64,000 nucleotides of DNA, taken from the NCBI GenBank assembly GCA_963514095.1, contig OY741276.1, forward strand, positions 6,970,764 through 7,034,763. The letters are read 5' to 3'. The position numbers and the translations under genes were made by a program. How positions within the stretch are numbered: the stretch's first letter is position 1; each line of letters begins with the position of its first letter. This document shows, piece by piece, positions 14,201-28,100 of this stretch. The notes under the pieces are model-generated. The model ran no database searches. It saw nothing but the letters and a program-made list of their open reading frames with translations, and had not been told where the DNA came from. Source of the stretch: Eutrigla gurnardus (Eukaryota > Chordata > Actinopteri > Perciformes > Triglidae).

Positions 14201-17200
14201 AAAATATAAATGTCAGGTTAAGTTCACCACCTGTTTTGTCCCGAGCCGCCTTTCTTCTATTCCCGAAGGAAACTTGCCTCATCTTTGGTCGATTCTGCAC
14301 CCTGAAATTATCTGGCTGGGAATATATGTTCCACTTTTTAACCTCTGACATGTTAAAAAAAAAAAAAAGGCGGGGGTGCAATGAAGAGCAAGAAAAGAGA
14401 AGAAGAAGAAGAAGAATTAAAGAAGCAGGTGTGAGACAAGAGTGGGAGTAAAGTTGCACTTAATGCAAACTGTCCCAGGGATTATTGTGTCTACCGCACA
14501 CAGTGATGATTACTGTCAGCAACAATGTGAGCATGGATTGTGTTTTCAAACAACACACTTGGGGCTGGACAGATTTGGGCCACTGTCAATCATTTTGTGT
14601 GGTCTCGTTGCTCTTTTTGGCAGCGTTCCACTGCGTAAGAGAAAAAGAGGAAGAAAAAGCTGCCACCTCAACAAATGAGATGTCATCAAAAGCAGTGGCA
14701 TTCATTTGGGAATATACCATTTATAAATATAAAATAAAATGTTATTTGCTAGTCTGCAGTAATACTGGAAAACTTTCAGTGATTTGATGGAGTGCACTGA
14801 GGCACAAAGAGTTAATTATGTGAGTGCAATTATGTTTATTATGCTAATTGTATATATATATATGCCTTGAACTAATGTTACTACTGATTGTATCCCTGCT
14901 ACACCCATATTAGTAAAAAGTCAATGATTGCACATTTTTTGCATACAATTAAACTGAGCTACATTTTTCGATCTTTCATTGATTCTGCAAGAGAAAACGT
15001 CCATAGACAACAAACAAATAGCGTTTTTTTTCTATTCTTGATATCATAATTTGTCTATTAAAATATGAGACAAGTATACATACAGTAATGTCAAAAGCCG
15101 ATAGCCTGGCCGCCTCATCTAAAACCAACAGTATGTCTATACATGTCCAGACACAGATGCATGCACACTTGTATACACAACCCGCAGTCATAGACACAAA
15201 GAAAGCCAGGGGGAGTAGGAGAAAGAAAATAAAAGGCTCTAATCAACTGTTGTTTAACATTGTTAGATGGGGACGGCCCTGTTCATAAATCAGGGTTTTA
15301 TGGGCTCTACAGGGCTCCTAACCCCCGGCCTTCTCCCTCTGGTCTCCTCTACCTGCAGCGGTTCCAGGACCCCAAGTGACCTTCTCCCCAGAGGCAACAG
15401 CCTCCTCTTACTGTTAGGAAGAATTACACCAAAGTCCACTGAAAGCACCGTGACCTACACTCCATCAAACCTGCCACTCACTCTGAACTATGTTAAGAAT
15501 TGGGTGAGATACATGTGTCGGACAGCGACTGCAACATAAATTAAAAAACGCGCTTTTATTTGGGGAACTGATTGTTTACATTAACGTAAACTAGCTCCAC
15601 CTTACCATTTAACAAACCTTCAATCAGCAAACCTCCCCCCCCCCCCAAACGTTTATGAGCTGTGGGCGTTAGACAACTGCCTTATATTGTTGGTATTGGA
15701 TGAATGATTCCTATCTCTGGCTTTTCAGTCCCCCAAAGGCAACCGAGCCATTCTAATTCTTCTTTAATGTGGGGACACTATAAACCTTATCTCTTTTTTT
15801 TACAGCCGTCTGTAAAGAATAAGACTTCCTTTCTATTTTGTTGTATGTCGTTAGATGCTTTTATCCTCAGGGAACAGTGACAAGGGGGAAGAGCATGATG
15901 TAGAACTCAAGAGTGAACTACAGCTAGATCTACACAATTTAAGAAATAAAAACGCTCTACAGTTGAACTTCAACAACAAATTCTTCAACTAATTTCTACT
16001 CACAGTAGGTGTTCAGACCTCCAGTCCAACCTCATGTCGACAAGAGAGGTAAACAGTAGATGCTCCTTTTGTAGGTAAGGTAAGGTAATAACTGCTGCAA
16101 TATGGTGGCTATACTATATATAGCTCGTATCTAACAATGAAATAGAATTCAGAAAGGTGGGTTTGAAAAATAAACATAACTTTGAAGGTTCATCCGAGGC
16201 CAAACATGCATCACAGCAACATACATATATTTGATCCTTGGTCCCAACGGTCCCAAGGTGAACGGTAGAGACGTGGCATTCACGTTACAAAGCAGTCTAC
16301 CAGAAATGTGCACTTCTGTTCAACCCTTCCTTTATTTTCCAGGAGCGCTCTTCATTGTTATTACCGTCGTGCCAAGGCAGCAATCCCACTGAAATAAATG
16401 AGGGGTGCTGCGTTTTTAATGCAGCGCTGTTGTCTGCATGAACAATGTACATGCTTGTGTCGCTGTTTAAAGTTTGTTTTTTACCTTGAAAAGGCTGATC
16501 TTCCCTTTAAGTAAAATACATTGTATTAATAATTGTAATTAAAATCATTTTTTTATTTTTACATGTGTTAAAATGTACTTTGACTTCAACAGAACAGAAA
16601 ATATATGAATTCAAAATAATTTAATCAGCTAAATTCATTGAGCAGCTCACTACTTTTTTTCCTCACTGTGACGTCACATCAGCTTTTCAGTGACGCGTTT
16701 AAGTTTAAAAGGCTCTCATATCAATTTGTTCAAGAATTGTTGTCAGAACAGATTAAATGTAGCATAGGACACGTGTTTAAAGCATTCGGATTTTTAAATG
16801 GGTTGAAACTTGTCAAATTAAATAAAAATCTACCCAAAGCTTTTGCTCACCGAGATGTCGTTACAGATCTTGTGATATGAGAGATGACAGTGATCTGGCG
16901 TGATGTGGAAGGAATACACCTCCTTGTCACCTCCTCTGCTTCCTCCTTCACTTCCTGTTAGCGCTTGAAGAAGGTCATCAACATATCTTTCCCGTGTGGC
17001 TCCCATATCGTCGGCTTCCCTTGTCACCTCATCTTCTGAAACTGGACACAAAAAAGGCATTTTTCTCATTTTTGCATAATTTTAAAGTCGTACAGTTGAA
17101 AGAAGGGCAAAGAGGTGATGGCAGACTGCGGAGCAAAACTATAAACATTCATTATGGAGCAATGCATGGATGCATGTGAAAGCGGATTTAAAAGGAAAGC

Positions 17201-17925
17201 ATGCAGAGAAACCAAGGGGAATGTCATCAGCTGCTGAACAGCTGCTCACAAGGGGCCGAGGGTCCCAATTAACACATCAAACACAGAAACACTGACGGCC
17301 CAGAAGCCTGCACATAGCTGTCACAACCCCATCTCTGCCTGTCAACTCTGCAGATGGACAGCAATAGAAAACTAGGGAGCAGTTATGTTCCAGGTGTCCT
17401 TCCAGAGAAAAAACACACTCTTGTGCATATGTAAGCACACAAACACACACACACTGAACACCGACCTGCACATACAAAGACAAGCCTTGTAGAGTTTAAT
17501 CTACTTTCTACACCTGGAAGCTGCAGCACAGGAGAGAAGAGGGTGATGATGAAGCAAGGTCACTGCTGCTCCTCTGGACCAACAGTTACAATATTGTGAG
17601 AGAGGATCAGCCAGGTGGCTACACAGTTTGGACCGTCTCATGAATGGTAAACCTGGTAACAACCCAGTCTAGGTAATGGTCAAAAGAGTTAAGTCTTTGT
17701 AAGACACATAAGCTGAAAATTGCAGGTTCAATCACAACAAACATGGGGGACTGTTCCATTATTTAAGTGTTTATGCAAGTGTTTACCTTCTCCGATCCAT
17801 GCCGAGTTGCCATCAGTGAGAGCTAATGTGAACCCAGCCCCGAGGTCTAAGGCCCAGTCCACTCGCAGGAAGTAAGGGCTGCCTGGATCAGTAGCTACAG
17901 AAATCTGCCGGACTGTACCACTCAT
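2233..17925 (-). CDS. xrcc4: DNA repair protein XRCC4 (six coding exons)
   Basis: XRCC4 is the scaffold that stabilises DNA ligase IV and bridges ends with XLF in nuclear non-homologous end joining. Coding exons, in transcript order: 17787-17925 (start ATG 17923-17925; exon runs to an acceptor at 17928), 16851-17041, 7205-7371, 6560-6694, 5016-5116, 2233-2354. All have GT-AG borders and the phases join to 284 codons plus stop. The head domain (about residues 1-115) contains ALTDGNSAWIGE and EADDMGATRERYVDDLLQAL, close to human XRCC4. The coiled coil follows, with LEGELYSRFVMVLNEKKAKI matching the ligase-IV-binding helix. The tail has an acidic TFSDEEDEEP stretch, a plausible CK2 site like the human PNKP-binding site, and an RKRR nuclear-localisation-like motif. 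At 284 aa it is shorter than human (336), and the usual DLFDEI-like end is not seen, so the last exon or an additional 3' exon is uncertain. The third coding intron is 9.5 kb. Confidence 0.93.
8232..8560. mobile_element. hAT-like non-autonomous repeat
   Basis: This stretch is made of degenerate units around AAAAGTACAGA, TACTCAAGT and AAAGTA. It ends in ACTTCCCACCTCTG, the reverse complement of a CAGAGGTGGGAAGT terminus typical of hAT elements in fish. The left end is decayed and preceded by two and a half TTAGGG-like units at about 8222-8236. No clean 8-bp target duplication is visible. It lies inside an xrcc4 intron. Confidence 0.5.
9503..10078. mobile_element. PIF/Harbinger-type MITE in an xrcc4 intron
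   Basis: The ends are inverted repeats: the left end begins AGGCTGAATTATGCTTCCGC and the right end, read in reverse, begins AGGCCTGATTATGCTTCCGC. The element is flanked by a direct TAA (9500-9502 and 10079-10081), the 3-bp TWA target duplication typical of PIF/Harbinger elements. The interior is GC-rich with repeated AACGCAA and CCGTTGCG units near both ends and no long reading frame, so it is non-autonomous. Length is 576 bp. Confidence 0.8.
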
Positions 17926-20886
17926 GACCTGCAGGAAAAAAAAATCAGATGGGAATTAAGAAACTCTTAACAAGCTATTACTGTTCATTTTTTCCAGCAA
18001 CGGGCCCACTGCACTGTGTTCAGGGTACTCTGTAAGTCTACAGCTAGTATTTGCTCCTGGGACTTCCCTCGAAGTCGTTGTTGTAAGGTTGTGTTAATCT
18101 TCCAGTTGCGTCAATGAGCCTCATTGTTTTACTTCTTGGATTTAGTAATAAATGTCCCCGTGTGCCCCTTTAATGGGGGTCTCTCTGAGTCAGTGGAACC
18201 ACACAGAGATTTTGGCAGGTTATTGTGTGTGCTCCCTGACCACTAGCAACGTAATTACACGCTGTTAAAGATAAACAGAAGAAAACTGCCAGAAAGACAG
18301 TTTTTGACTGATTTTAGTCAGTGTGTACGTTTATCCAGCGATCTATAGTAAGTCCACATATAAGTCTGAATATTCCAGATTCACACCGCCGAACAACATC
18401 TCATCTGTCTGGATAAGAAAGGATAGAGTTTAATTATGCTTTAAATAAAAATGTACCGTGATTCTGCTGACTAGTGGACTTTCTCACCTCAAACTTTTTT
18501 AGATCATGGTGGAGGCAAATCACATTATCCGAGGAGCTCCAATCATCTATTGCTACAGCTACAACACATCTCAAGCTTACTTAATACTGTGAAATCAGTG
18601 ATCATTTGCCAATACAACACTGCTGAGAAAGCTAGTTTTGTAATGTCACTGTGCCCTCAGGCCAACTGATCCACTGCTGCAGTTAAAGTCTCCTCCCAGA
18701 GGCAGCCGATGTTCAACAGATCAGTTACAAACGACGCTGATCTAACGATTACAATATGATCCTTCATGAGATTCTTCCTTACATGTCCTTTTGGTTTACC
18801 AGCTACACATCTTTTTTTTTTTTTCTTGTTCTTCTCAAAAGGCTTGAGAAACTTTTACTTGATTACGGATGTCCAGGCCAGAACATGTGATTACTGCTTC
18901 CACTTGAAGTGAGAGGTGAGTGGGGCATCTTCCCTGCTTAACTACAGGGCAAAGTGTGCGGAGATGCAGAGAAAAGAACAGCTAAATTGGCAGTTAGCCA
19001 AGGTGGACATGTCTGAAAAAATGAAAATGAGCACCTTCGGACACCGTGCTATAAGTTAGGATGTGACAGCGTTTTTTTTTTTTTTCTGTATTCTTCCTTT
19101 GCATCGCCAACCGTGTATGGTGATAGAGCAGGTGGTCAAGGTCATTCAAAATGAGACATGCAGAATTCTGACAGACACCAGTGCACCCCCATGTGCACAT
19201 GCACAAAGAACCTTGCCGCAGATTGAAGTTGACCCTTTGTGCTTTGAGAAGGGGTGTGGCTGGGCGAAAGGGGACGAACGAGATGAGGGAGCTGAAGGGT
19301 TCAACTTTAACCTCATAAAGTGGGCCTACTCATTAGTTACTGTAACATCTGTTGTGCAGGGACGATGACCCTGTGGTAATGACAGAAGGACACTCCTATT
19401 AAATAAACAGGGGTGTCTGTCAGGAATATGTAGCTGCGTAAAACCTTCAGTCAATTCCTGACATCTCACCGCTGCACCATCGGCAGACACAATCACTGGA
19501 ACGCTTAAATCATCAACCAAAGGTCCGACCACTTTGACACAGAGCCTTTATCTTCTTCTCTTACTCCCTCTGTAATTTCTTTGCTAAACCTTTTCATTGT
19601 CACTTCTTCAACATTGCCGCATATGAAAACTGCGAGCCATAACTGTGCAGGAAGTAGTAGGCAAATGGGTCACAGAGAGGCCTCTAATTATGCATCTTGT
19701 GTCTTAAATGAGCAGTTCATGCAGAGTAGAAAAAGCCAAGGCAGTTAACTGTCTCTTTTAATGGGCCAGGACAATTAAGCCAGTCCTCTCACTGTCCTTT
19801 CACTCGACTCGACTGTTCTTGCTGCTACGTGTGGTGATGAGTCAGGATCATACTTTGTCTCATGCTGTAAAACAAGAATTTTGTCAGATTTTGTTAAAAA
19901 AAAAAACGCTAACTACTGCTAGCTGTGGTGTCACTTAAAAAAGCTGGGTGAAATATTATACAAAAACAGTTTCTGAACAACGATCATTCTAAAGTTCTGC
20001 AAGCAACAGAATCCTTACTCACAGAAAATGTATGCTGGATAGTCTCGTACATTAACTCAACTCAATTGAAATGAGGCTGTTGGAACATGCTCATCCCTCA
20101 CTCTCAGAATAACTAGTCTCTTTATACACTATGTTAATATCCACTATCTTGTGGTAAAATATGCAAAAACATTATTTATATGATGCATAGTTAACAGTCT
20201 GACAGGTTTCTTCTTACATGAAGAGCTCTCCAGGAGTGTCTGTGAAGGAAGGGTTTAGGGGGATTTATGAAAGTTTCAATGCAATCAAGATGCTGCCGTG
20301 GCTTGATGGAGGGAGGCGACTTCACTGTAATACTCTGACCACTAAGTCTAACATTTACAAAAAAAGAGGGTAGGATCTATTAGGCTATGGACCTATAAAT
20401 ACTAGTTAAATGTCTCTATAGCGCTAATAATAATAATTATTATTATTATTACTACCGGTATTATTTTGTATTATTATTTGTATAGCACTTATCTAAACAA
20501 TAACTAGAGCCAGTTGCTAAATACAAATGTCCATGTCAAGTTTCCACTATACTATCCAAGCACTCATTTTTTCAACTTCATGATACAAAAGTTCACTTCC
20601 TTCTCCCATAATACCTGCGACTGTAGGCTATTCTTACTCATAGCTTAAATACATCAATAAAATATGACATTATAACAACTTTCTGCTTCTGCAAGTGCTG
20701 TCTAATAAACGTATTTACTATCTGTATCACCAATGCACCGTGGTGGAGCAAAGTATGGTGATATCGGTCACCTTACTGGCAAGGCGCCGAGTTGCTGCAG
20801 CGATTTTCTCTAACAAACGGATTAAATTCACTATAATGCTGACGTGGGTACAACACTTAACTTACACATTTCCTCAAAACACTTAC

Positions 20887-20950
20887 GGTATCTTATGGGC
20901 TAACTACTGCGAAGTCGAAACGACGGCATTTTTATAAGGAACTGAAATCA
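20887..20950 (-). other. xrcc4: Probable non-coding first exon of xrcc4
   Basis: The first coding exon of xrcc4 has an acceptor three bases before its ATG, so a 5' non-coding exon must lie upstream. On the minus strand a strong donor (GTAAGTG) sits at 20881-20886, directly next to the tmem167a promoter. The exon would contain the bases from 20887 to roughly 20950; the 5' end is a guess. A short upstream ATG frame that stops after nine codons is visible in it. Inferred from splice logic and from the head-to-head layout of this pair in mammals. Confidence 0.5.
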
Positions 20951-21130
20951 TTGCTGCTCTCTCCCTCTTGACAGTTTGAGAAGGAAAACTTCAACCTTCA
21001 ATTCCTGTGTTCTCAGCCAATCAGCAGACGAGGTTTTGACACGCAGTGCGTGATGACGTCGGATAAACCTCATTGGTTACGTATATTCCAGCGAGCAGGA
21101 AGTGTGATGTGGCTTTGACTCAAAACAAAA
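20941..21130. promoter_or_regulatory. Putative bidirectional promoter of xrcc4 and tmem167a
   Basis: The interval between the inferred xrcc4 first exon and the tmem167a start codon is under 200 bp. It contains CCAAT in AGCCAATCAGC (about 21017-21027), an inverted CCAAT box (ATTGG) near 21071, and TGATGACGTCGG near 21051-21062 resembling a CREB/ATF site. Short spacing and these boxes are typical of a shared housekeeping promoter. Transcription starts were not mapped. Confidence 0.6.
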
Positions 21131-23797
21131 ATGGTAAGTTTGTTTTCATTGATCAAGTGCTTCTCCCCGTTTACAGTGTATTAAAACATAGCATATAATG
21201 CTAATTCTACGTCGAATATGTGTTGGAAAAACACTGCGACAAACAACTAATGCTAACATTCGGTGTAAAGCAGGACGTATATGCAATGCTAAACTAGCTC
21301 GCTAGCATTGGCTAGCTAAGAGGTGCTAAAAGTTTAGCCTATATATCTATCACATTTCTGTGGTTAAATATAATTATAATCGATTTGTACGTTGCCACGT
21401 ACGTAGCGGTCGTGTGTCAACGCAAGTCGTTTGCTAATCAATGCGAATGTATTGCAAATTAATGAGTACGAAGAATCGCAGTGTTTTGAGGTGTGTGCCA
21501 CGTCGCTGCACCGGAGTTCACTGAGCGTGTGTGAATCTGTGGCTCGCAACGTATTACATACACTGGCATTACAAGGTTGTTAATGCTTGTTATCTTTGCA
21601 TCAGCGGGAACTTTTTAAACGCAGGACTGTACGTAACTTGATTAATACCCGAACACGTATTTTACTGAAATCTTACGGAAAAGCAGACAATTAATTAAGA
21701 TTTAATTCTTCACCAAACATGTAATGTAAGCTAGGACGGTTGGTTACCTGCATCACAACATACACAATTATTAATACCTAAATGAATATTGTGGTAATAT
21801 TATAGTACTAATTCCCCTGTGACATAAGTGTAGTTTGTGCTGTAACCAAAGACCAAACAAAATATTTTAATTCCCATGCCTTTTTTTTAATGTTTTTTAA
21901 AAAGCCTCATTCTGTCAAATGATCCTGGAATACATGCCTGTCCCCGGTTGGAATATATAATTTAAGAGGAAATTCCTGGATTTCGCTTCTTTTTCTTGGG
22001 TCTCTGTTTTTCCACATGGCAGTATGAGATTTATATTTTTCTTAAAACACAATACCATTTCGGCAGGTGGCTGATCTTGTGAATTAGTAGGATAATTTTC
22101 ACTGCCTGTCTGTGGAAAAAACACATTATCTGTCCCTCAATCTGGCGTTGTCTTTGTCAATCATGCGACTCTAACTGGGACAGAATGAACAACACTCCTT
22201 GTGATAATAATAAGCATACCATCAGTATTACAGAAAAGTAAAGTCAGTATCTCTTATGTATGACGTATTGCTGGCAAGCTGCACTAACTCATGTCTACTC
22301 TGTACTAAATATGTCATTATATTTCCTCTTGCAGTCGGCCATTTTCAACTTCCAGTCACTGTTAACGGTGATTCTCCTCCTGATCTGTACCTGTGCCTAC
22401 ATCAGAGCGCTGGCTCCCAGCCTGCTAGACAAGAACAAGACCGGGTATGATCAGATTCTCAACAATGAAGCTGCCATTGAAGTCTTCCCTAATAATAACC
22501 TGTCGTTGTCACCTTGAATAGGACACTATGTTATATGAAACTGCATAACCAGATCATTGGAGTGTTACTAATACTCTCATCATCTAAGTCTAAGCCTCAG
22601 GTTGGAATAAGTACGTTGTAACATTATGGCTCCTATAATGTGAGTGCTATACAATCTACTTAGTCCTTTGAGTTCCTGTCAGCTTTTTCAGTTTCAACAG
22701 TTGATTCCAAGTAATTCACTTCTGTATTTCACCAACAAGACTCAGAGAGTGTAGCATCTGAGTTGAGTGTAAGGCCCTACAATTTTAATGAGTCATCCCT
22801 CTCTAACTCACTGAGAGGCCAATAAAGTAGCAGAAGGCCTTAATGGTCATCATCAGTGGATCATTATTATTCTTGGATGTACAAACTCTGTAATCCACTT
22901 CTAATATGCCTGGCACGGCCCGGGAACAGCGAGACACACTCTCACACACTTGCTTACACACATTCCTCTCTAACACACAGCACTGAGGCAGGGAGGGACG
23001 TCCTCCTCAGGAGACTGAGAGTGCCAGATGGGATGATTTAATAGCTGTACCTCCTGGTTGTTGACTAAGGCATGATTGTCATTTGTATTGATTTGGTGCC
23101 ACACATAATGCAAATAATGATTGTGTGGTAGGGGTACGCTTGAATCTGAGGAGAAGAATGTATGTTTAGTATAGATAAATAATTTGTACATAAAAAAAAA
23201 AGATTTCCCCGAATTGTACTAAATGTAACTTTAAAACCAGGGCTGTCAATAAATAAAAAATCACAATGGGATGCTGACACCATCTGGTCAGTCTGAACGT
23301 TGAAAGAATGTGGAAAAACACACACTCTCACAGGACCACAAACACATCAGAAAAGGGAAGACCCCCCCTCTCTTCCAGTGTGTACACCCCTTACATTGCA
23401 ATGGCCATCTGATGGCAGCCTGGGTTTTGCAGGAAGTTGTAAAGTTGTGACAGTAGTCTTGAGTTACTCTAACTACCACCTTGCCTTATCAACATGGAAC
23501 ACATCAGAACAGAGTCCTTTTTTGGCAATTGTTCCTGCTTGTAATTTTCAAATTATTTTGTCTTTTAGGATTCTAGGAATTTTCTGGAAGTGTGCCAGAA
23601 TAGGTAAGCTTATGTTTGGCCCTTATTTTATTTATTTTTTTACATCACATCATGCTTTTCCCATAATATCAATGACATGTTGCTAAATGATGTAGCCCTG
23701 AACCTTACGTTGTTTATTTTCTCCAGGTGAGAGGAAGAGTCCCTGGGTGGCTTGTTGCTGTGTCGTCATGGCTTTTAGTATCCTGTTTCTACAGTAG
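21131..23797 (+). CDS. tmem167a: Transmembrane protein 167A (Kish-A)
   Basis: Kish-A is a small conserved Golgi membrane protein involved in the early constitutive secretory pathway. Four coding exons: 21131-21133 (the ATG alone, followed by GTAAGT), 22335-22444, 23569-23603 and 23727-23797. They join in frame to 72 codons plus a TAG stop, exactly the family length. The product reads SAIFNFQSLLTVILLLICTC, then a charged segment APSLLDKNKTG, then ILGIFWKCARIGERKSPW and a second hydrophobic helix ending FSILFLQ. That is nearly identical to human TMEM167A and distinct from TMEM167B. Two membrane segments are visible, about residues 8-26 and 54-70. The single-codon first exon explains why no long frame shows at the start. 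Candidate polyadenylation signals lie at 24393 (ATTAAA) and 25116 (AATAAA). Confidence 0.96.
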
Positions 23798-25125
23798 CGG
23801 TCCAAAGAAACCCACAAATGGAAAGATTGGGGAAATGAACAGACAACAAGGCATGGACAGTACAATCCTAGAAGCACAACAGGACCTCCAGTGGTTGTCC
23901 CCTAGATAATGTAAAAACAGAGACCTGTCGCCACTCACGGAGAGAAAATGTGTTGGGGGGGGTGGGTGGGGGAGGATCCCTGTGCAGACCTTCAAGTCTG
24001 TCCTTGTGTTTGCTTATGTGTGGAATGTTTACTTCCGGACGTATGTTTGTAGGAGGCCAATGCTTTCTGTTTTTTCTGCCGTTTATTTTAAAAGATGGAA
24101 GTCACATTCTTGTTGGGATCAAAACAACACATTGTTTGTCAAAACGTTTCAAACTTTTTTTTTTTTTCCCCCTTCCCCCCCTTTGTCACAATTGCATCAA
24201 CCAGTTTGAAAAAGGACCTTCACACATGTTCGTAACGGTTATGCAATTCACATGGAGGCTTATGTTTGTTGTTTCTAGGAATGGTGATCATATCCTACCG
24301 CAAACAAAATGATGGAATAGCTCTCCAGGTGGCTAATTGTGTGCCTCCAAGAGCTACTGATGTTTTTAAAGTCTGTCAGTTTGCCGCTATTTATTAAAGA
24401 ACCTTTTTCGGACATCTGGTTTGATGAGGCTGATTTTGTCATTATTTTGCTGTTGACACCAGTTTGTCTGCCGTGATAATGCAACACTGCAAGATGAAGT
24501 CTCGTTTATAATAACTCCAAACATGCCATATACATGATGTTTACTCTAAATGTTGGACAAATGTTTCTAGCTCAAGAGGAAACTTTACTATTGCTGTATT
24601 AGGTCATATTGGCAGTGTAGCCCTCATGGAGTGACATGGACGGTGGAGAGTTTGCGATAACCTCTTCCATACCCTTTCACTCAGCACTCTTCTTCACGGG
24701 GCTGTCAGCTGATTGTACCACACAGCTTGACGTGGCTAGATATCGGTGTAGTATTTAGTTCAGGATGTGTGGTAGTGTACGCTGCTTTGGAGTTGAAAGC
24801 AGGGCCAACATTCAGACCTTTGATGTATTGGAGGTGTAATTGCTGTATTGCATGACAACTGTTTGGATGACTGGCGGCATGATTCCAGATAGTGAGACAT
24901 TATTCCACATTTAACACAATTGCTCCTATAAAAGAATCGTGTCAGCTTTTAAATTTGGAACATGACGTCTGTGGCAAATCTGACATTAAAGGAAATACTG
25001 CGATTACATCATGGAGTTTGTCATGAGTAATTGAAAGAAATATCATAGGGGTTAACACGAAGCCATAGTGGGTAAACAATCCTACGCATGTTTCCCTTTT
25101 CAGTGTACAGTTTTAAATAAAGGAG
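23798..25125 (+). other. tmem167a: Probable 3' untranslated region of tmem167a
   Basis: This follows the stop codon with no further coding potential. It includes a T/C-rich tract near 24155-24180, an ATTAAA at about 24393 and an AATAAA at 25116-25121. Which signal is used cannot be told from sequence; another AATAAA lies at 25994. Confidence 0.4.
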
Positions 25126-28100
25126 GAGACTTGTTGACGCCCTCACCTTTTGATACCCTGATCACTGATGAGAGTCCATATCCCCACACGCCCCCTCACA
25201 ACCCCTTGTTAGGGAACGCCGATCCCTGATTGGTGCGCATCCGTTTTGGCACTCCCGCGCCGAGATAAAGCATCAAGTGAAGGCTGCCGGTAAAGTCGGG
25301 ATTATCAGGCAGTGACACAGATACAGGAGACACTGAGGAGCAGGAAGCTCTCAGTCATCTGCTTCTATTTTGGGAAGCAGAGATACTGGAGGGACATCAG
25401 TGAACCGGGCTAATGTATTGGGTGATGATGAAAGGAAAGCGATATGGAAGCAGTCGTTGCTCCAGCTAATGTAAACAAGAGTTCCATTTTCATTATTCAC
25501 ACAAAAACATGAAAACAATCTGGATGCGTTTGTAGTGGAAGAATAATCCTACAAAATAAGACAGTAAATGGTTGGAAACTGCTGACGGGGCCGAGCTGTA
25601 AGGCGTTTTGAGGACAAAGTCAAACTCTTTTACTGTTTGATTTTATATTGTTATTGTTAATCTGCTGTAAGATGTGAGAACAGTTTCAGTGACACAGAAT
25701 ATCTGGCAGTGACCAGAGACCCAACGCCTAAAACAACATCTGAGCTGTTTCTAAAGTGACTTGATGCATGTCCTGATTTCTGGGTTTGACTTGGCTGATC
25801 GGAATCAGATGGGTTGCCAAATGACTAACAACACAAGACAATAGATCCTTTTCTTTTCGGTGTGTCATCATTACCCTCATCCTCTATGGTTTTGTTTCTG
25901 GGTCCGTTGGGTTTTGAAATGGTGTTTGACGATGAAAAAGTGTCAAATAAGTATTCATTTTCCTACTGTTTAATTTGTGATTATTTCAATTCAATAAAAA
26001 ATGTAAAACACTTGAGACTTTATATTTCCATGTGACGTTTTTTGCTAACACATGAGTAAATTAGTGTTCCATCCACCAGAACTGTATTCTTGACATGCGT
26101 GAAGGGTTTGAAATAACACGTAGACCTCCACTTAGGAAAATAACATTTCCAGACAATATAATTAACCAGTTAGCTGAATTAATACAATATGAAATACTTG
26201 GCATTTGTTCAAAGCTCTCGTGAAATGCACAACAATTATCCAATGCAATGCTTCACAGCATTTATTGCTGCTGCTAATTTCCCGTCCGTAGAAGGACTTT
26301 AATGGGGGGGAAAGCAAGTACAAATAATGTAAAACCAAAATGTGGGCTTTTTTTTCTCTCAGTGATAGAAGGAACAGACAGCTGCTGCTTTGTTACCTCA
26401 CTTCTCTGTGAATTTTAAAACTCAAACCATTTGTCATCATACATTCTCACAGGGATTGTCTCCCTCGAAAGTCTGGAAGCTGCTCAGTCAAGTCTCCCCA
26501 AGTAAACAATGGTTGATGATGCACATGCAGACACATAATAATACATATATGCTATATGCTTAAATATTGGCTCCCCATTCAAGGCCTGTGATGGTTGCAC
26601 CATGTTGCAGAGAACTCGAGGAGCCTGGCCACGTAAACATGATGGCCTTTGCAAATGCAACGTATCCTGTTCTGGTTTTCCAGGAACTGACAGTGAGAGT
26701 GACCTTATTGGCCTTTTGTCCAATATTTTTATTGTGCGATTGTATAACATCTGGTCATTTAGTCTCTGATGAACAGGCCTGCAACCATGAGGTAACACAG
26801 TGAGAACATCATTGACAGCATAAATATCTTGGCTGCATGAAAAGTCAATCTCTGATTTGTCTAAATGTGTACAGTTCTACTTTTTTTTTACTTAAATTTC
26901 AGGTGAACTGTCAAACACAAGTTTTCAAGCCAATGGACTATTACTTCCAACCGATGGAAGCAGCAAACCATGAACTCTCTCACCTTTTATTTTGAAGGGA
27001 TTAAAGGACAAGGAAAAAAATGTGACAGCATAAAGTGGCTTGAAATTTAGACATCTAATCCAAAACACCTCATCTAGTGCAGAATGATATTTCATGCGTC
27101 ATTAATTGACATGAATAATTACAGCTAATATCAGCCGTGTCACATGTGATTGATGCAGATAGTCAGGAGCCACTGATTGGTACAATACTGAGCTCATTCA
27201 GTTTATTTGTTCATGCAGTGATGATGGAAAATGATTCGTAGATGAGCGATAAGGGCATTACATCAAATGCTCCTGATTTTCCTCCACCAGAACATTTGTA
27301 ATGTTCGTTGTGCAGCTCTATGCTGTAAGATGTAATAATATCCACAATAACTCATATCTAAATGGATTTATGCCGTATACATCATCATCTGTTCAGCTCC
27401 GACATTTCTTGACATTTTTCTAATAGTCCCTTTCCTCCTTTGATCAGGCAGGAGTGTTTCATGCAGTGGTTTTGAGAACTTCAAAGGCAATCAGGCTTAT
27501 AAAGTCTCTACCATCTCCTGCTGAGCAGAGCTTAGTGTCCAAACAGACCTTGACCCTTTAAATGATCAGTGGAGCCTGTTTGAATTACTACACTTTCTCA
27601 TTGTTGGAGGGAATGAAAGATAGAGAGATAGTGAGATAAAATACATGGAGAAAGTGGATTAGTCCTAAATGTACCCCTGGCACAGACCCCATCGTTTGAG
27701 CTTAGTTATTTATTCATTTAAAGCATGTTGCTTCGTAGTTTACTGATATCAAGAAGGACAAGTCCTCTCTTGTTGCTGCTCCTGGTTTCAGCCACAACCC
27801 TAAACTCCTCTTTAGACACAGGGGATTATTAAAGCCACTGTATGAAAGTATTAAAAATGCTTGACATCACATTCATGCTGTAAAGCCTTTGTTCTCTCCT
27901 CACTTCCTCATTAGGAAAGTGCAACCTTTGTTTTCAGCCTTTTGAGGGAACAAACGACAAGAATAGCGATGCCAGCTGAAAGACACCAATATCCTCCGTG
28001 TAGGGCAAGTCTGGGTCGGCGAGCCTGATAACAATGTGTGTGTTTGTAATGGATACTTGATAGTTCAACGTGTACACTGTACATTAGCGTATAAGGTCTC

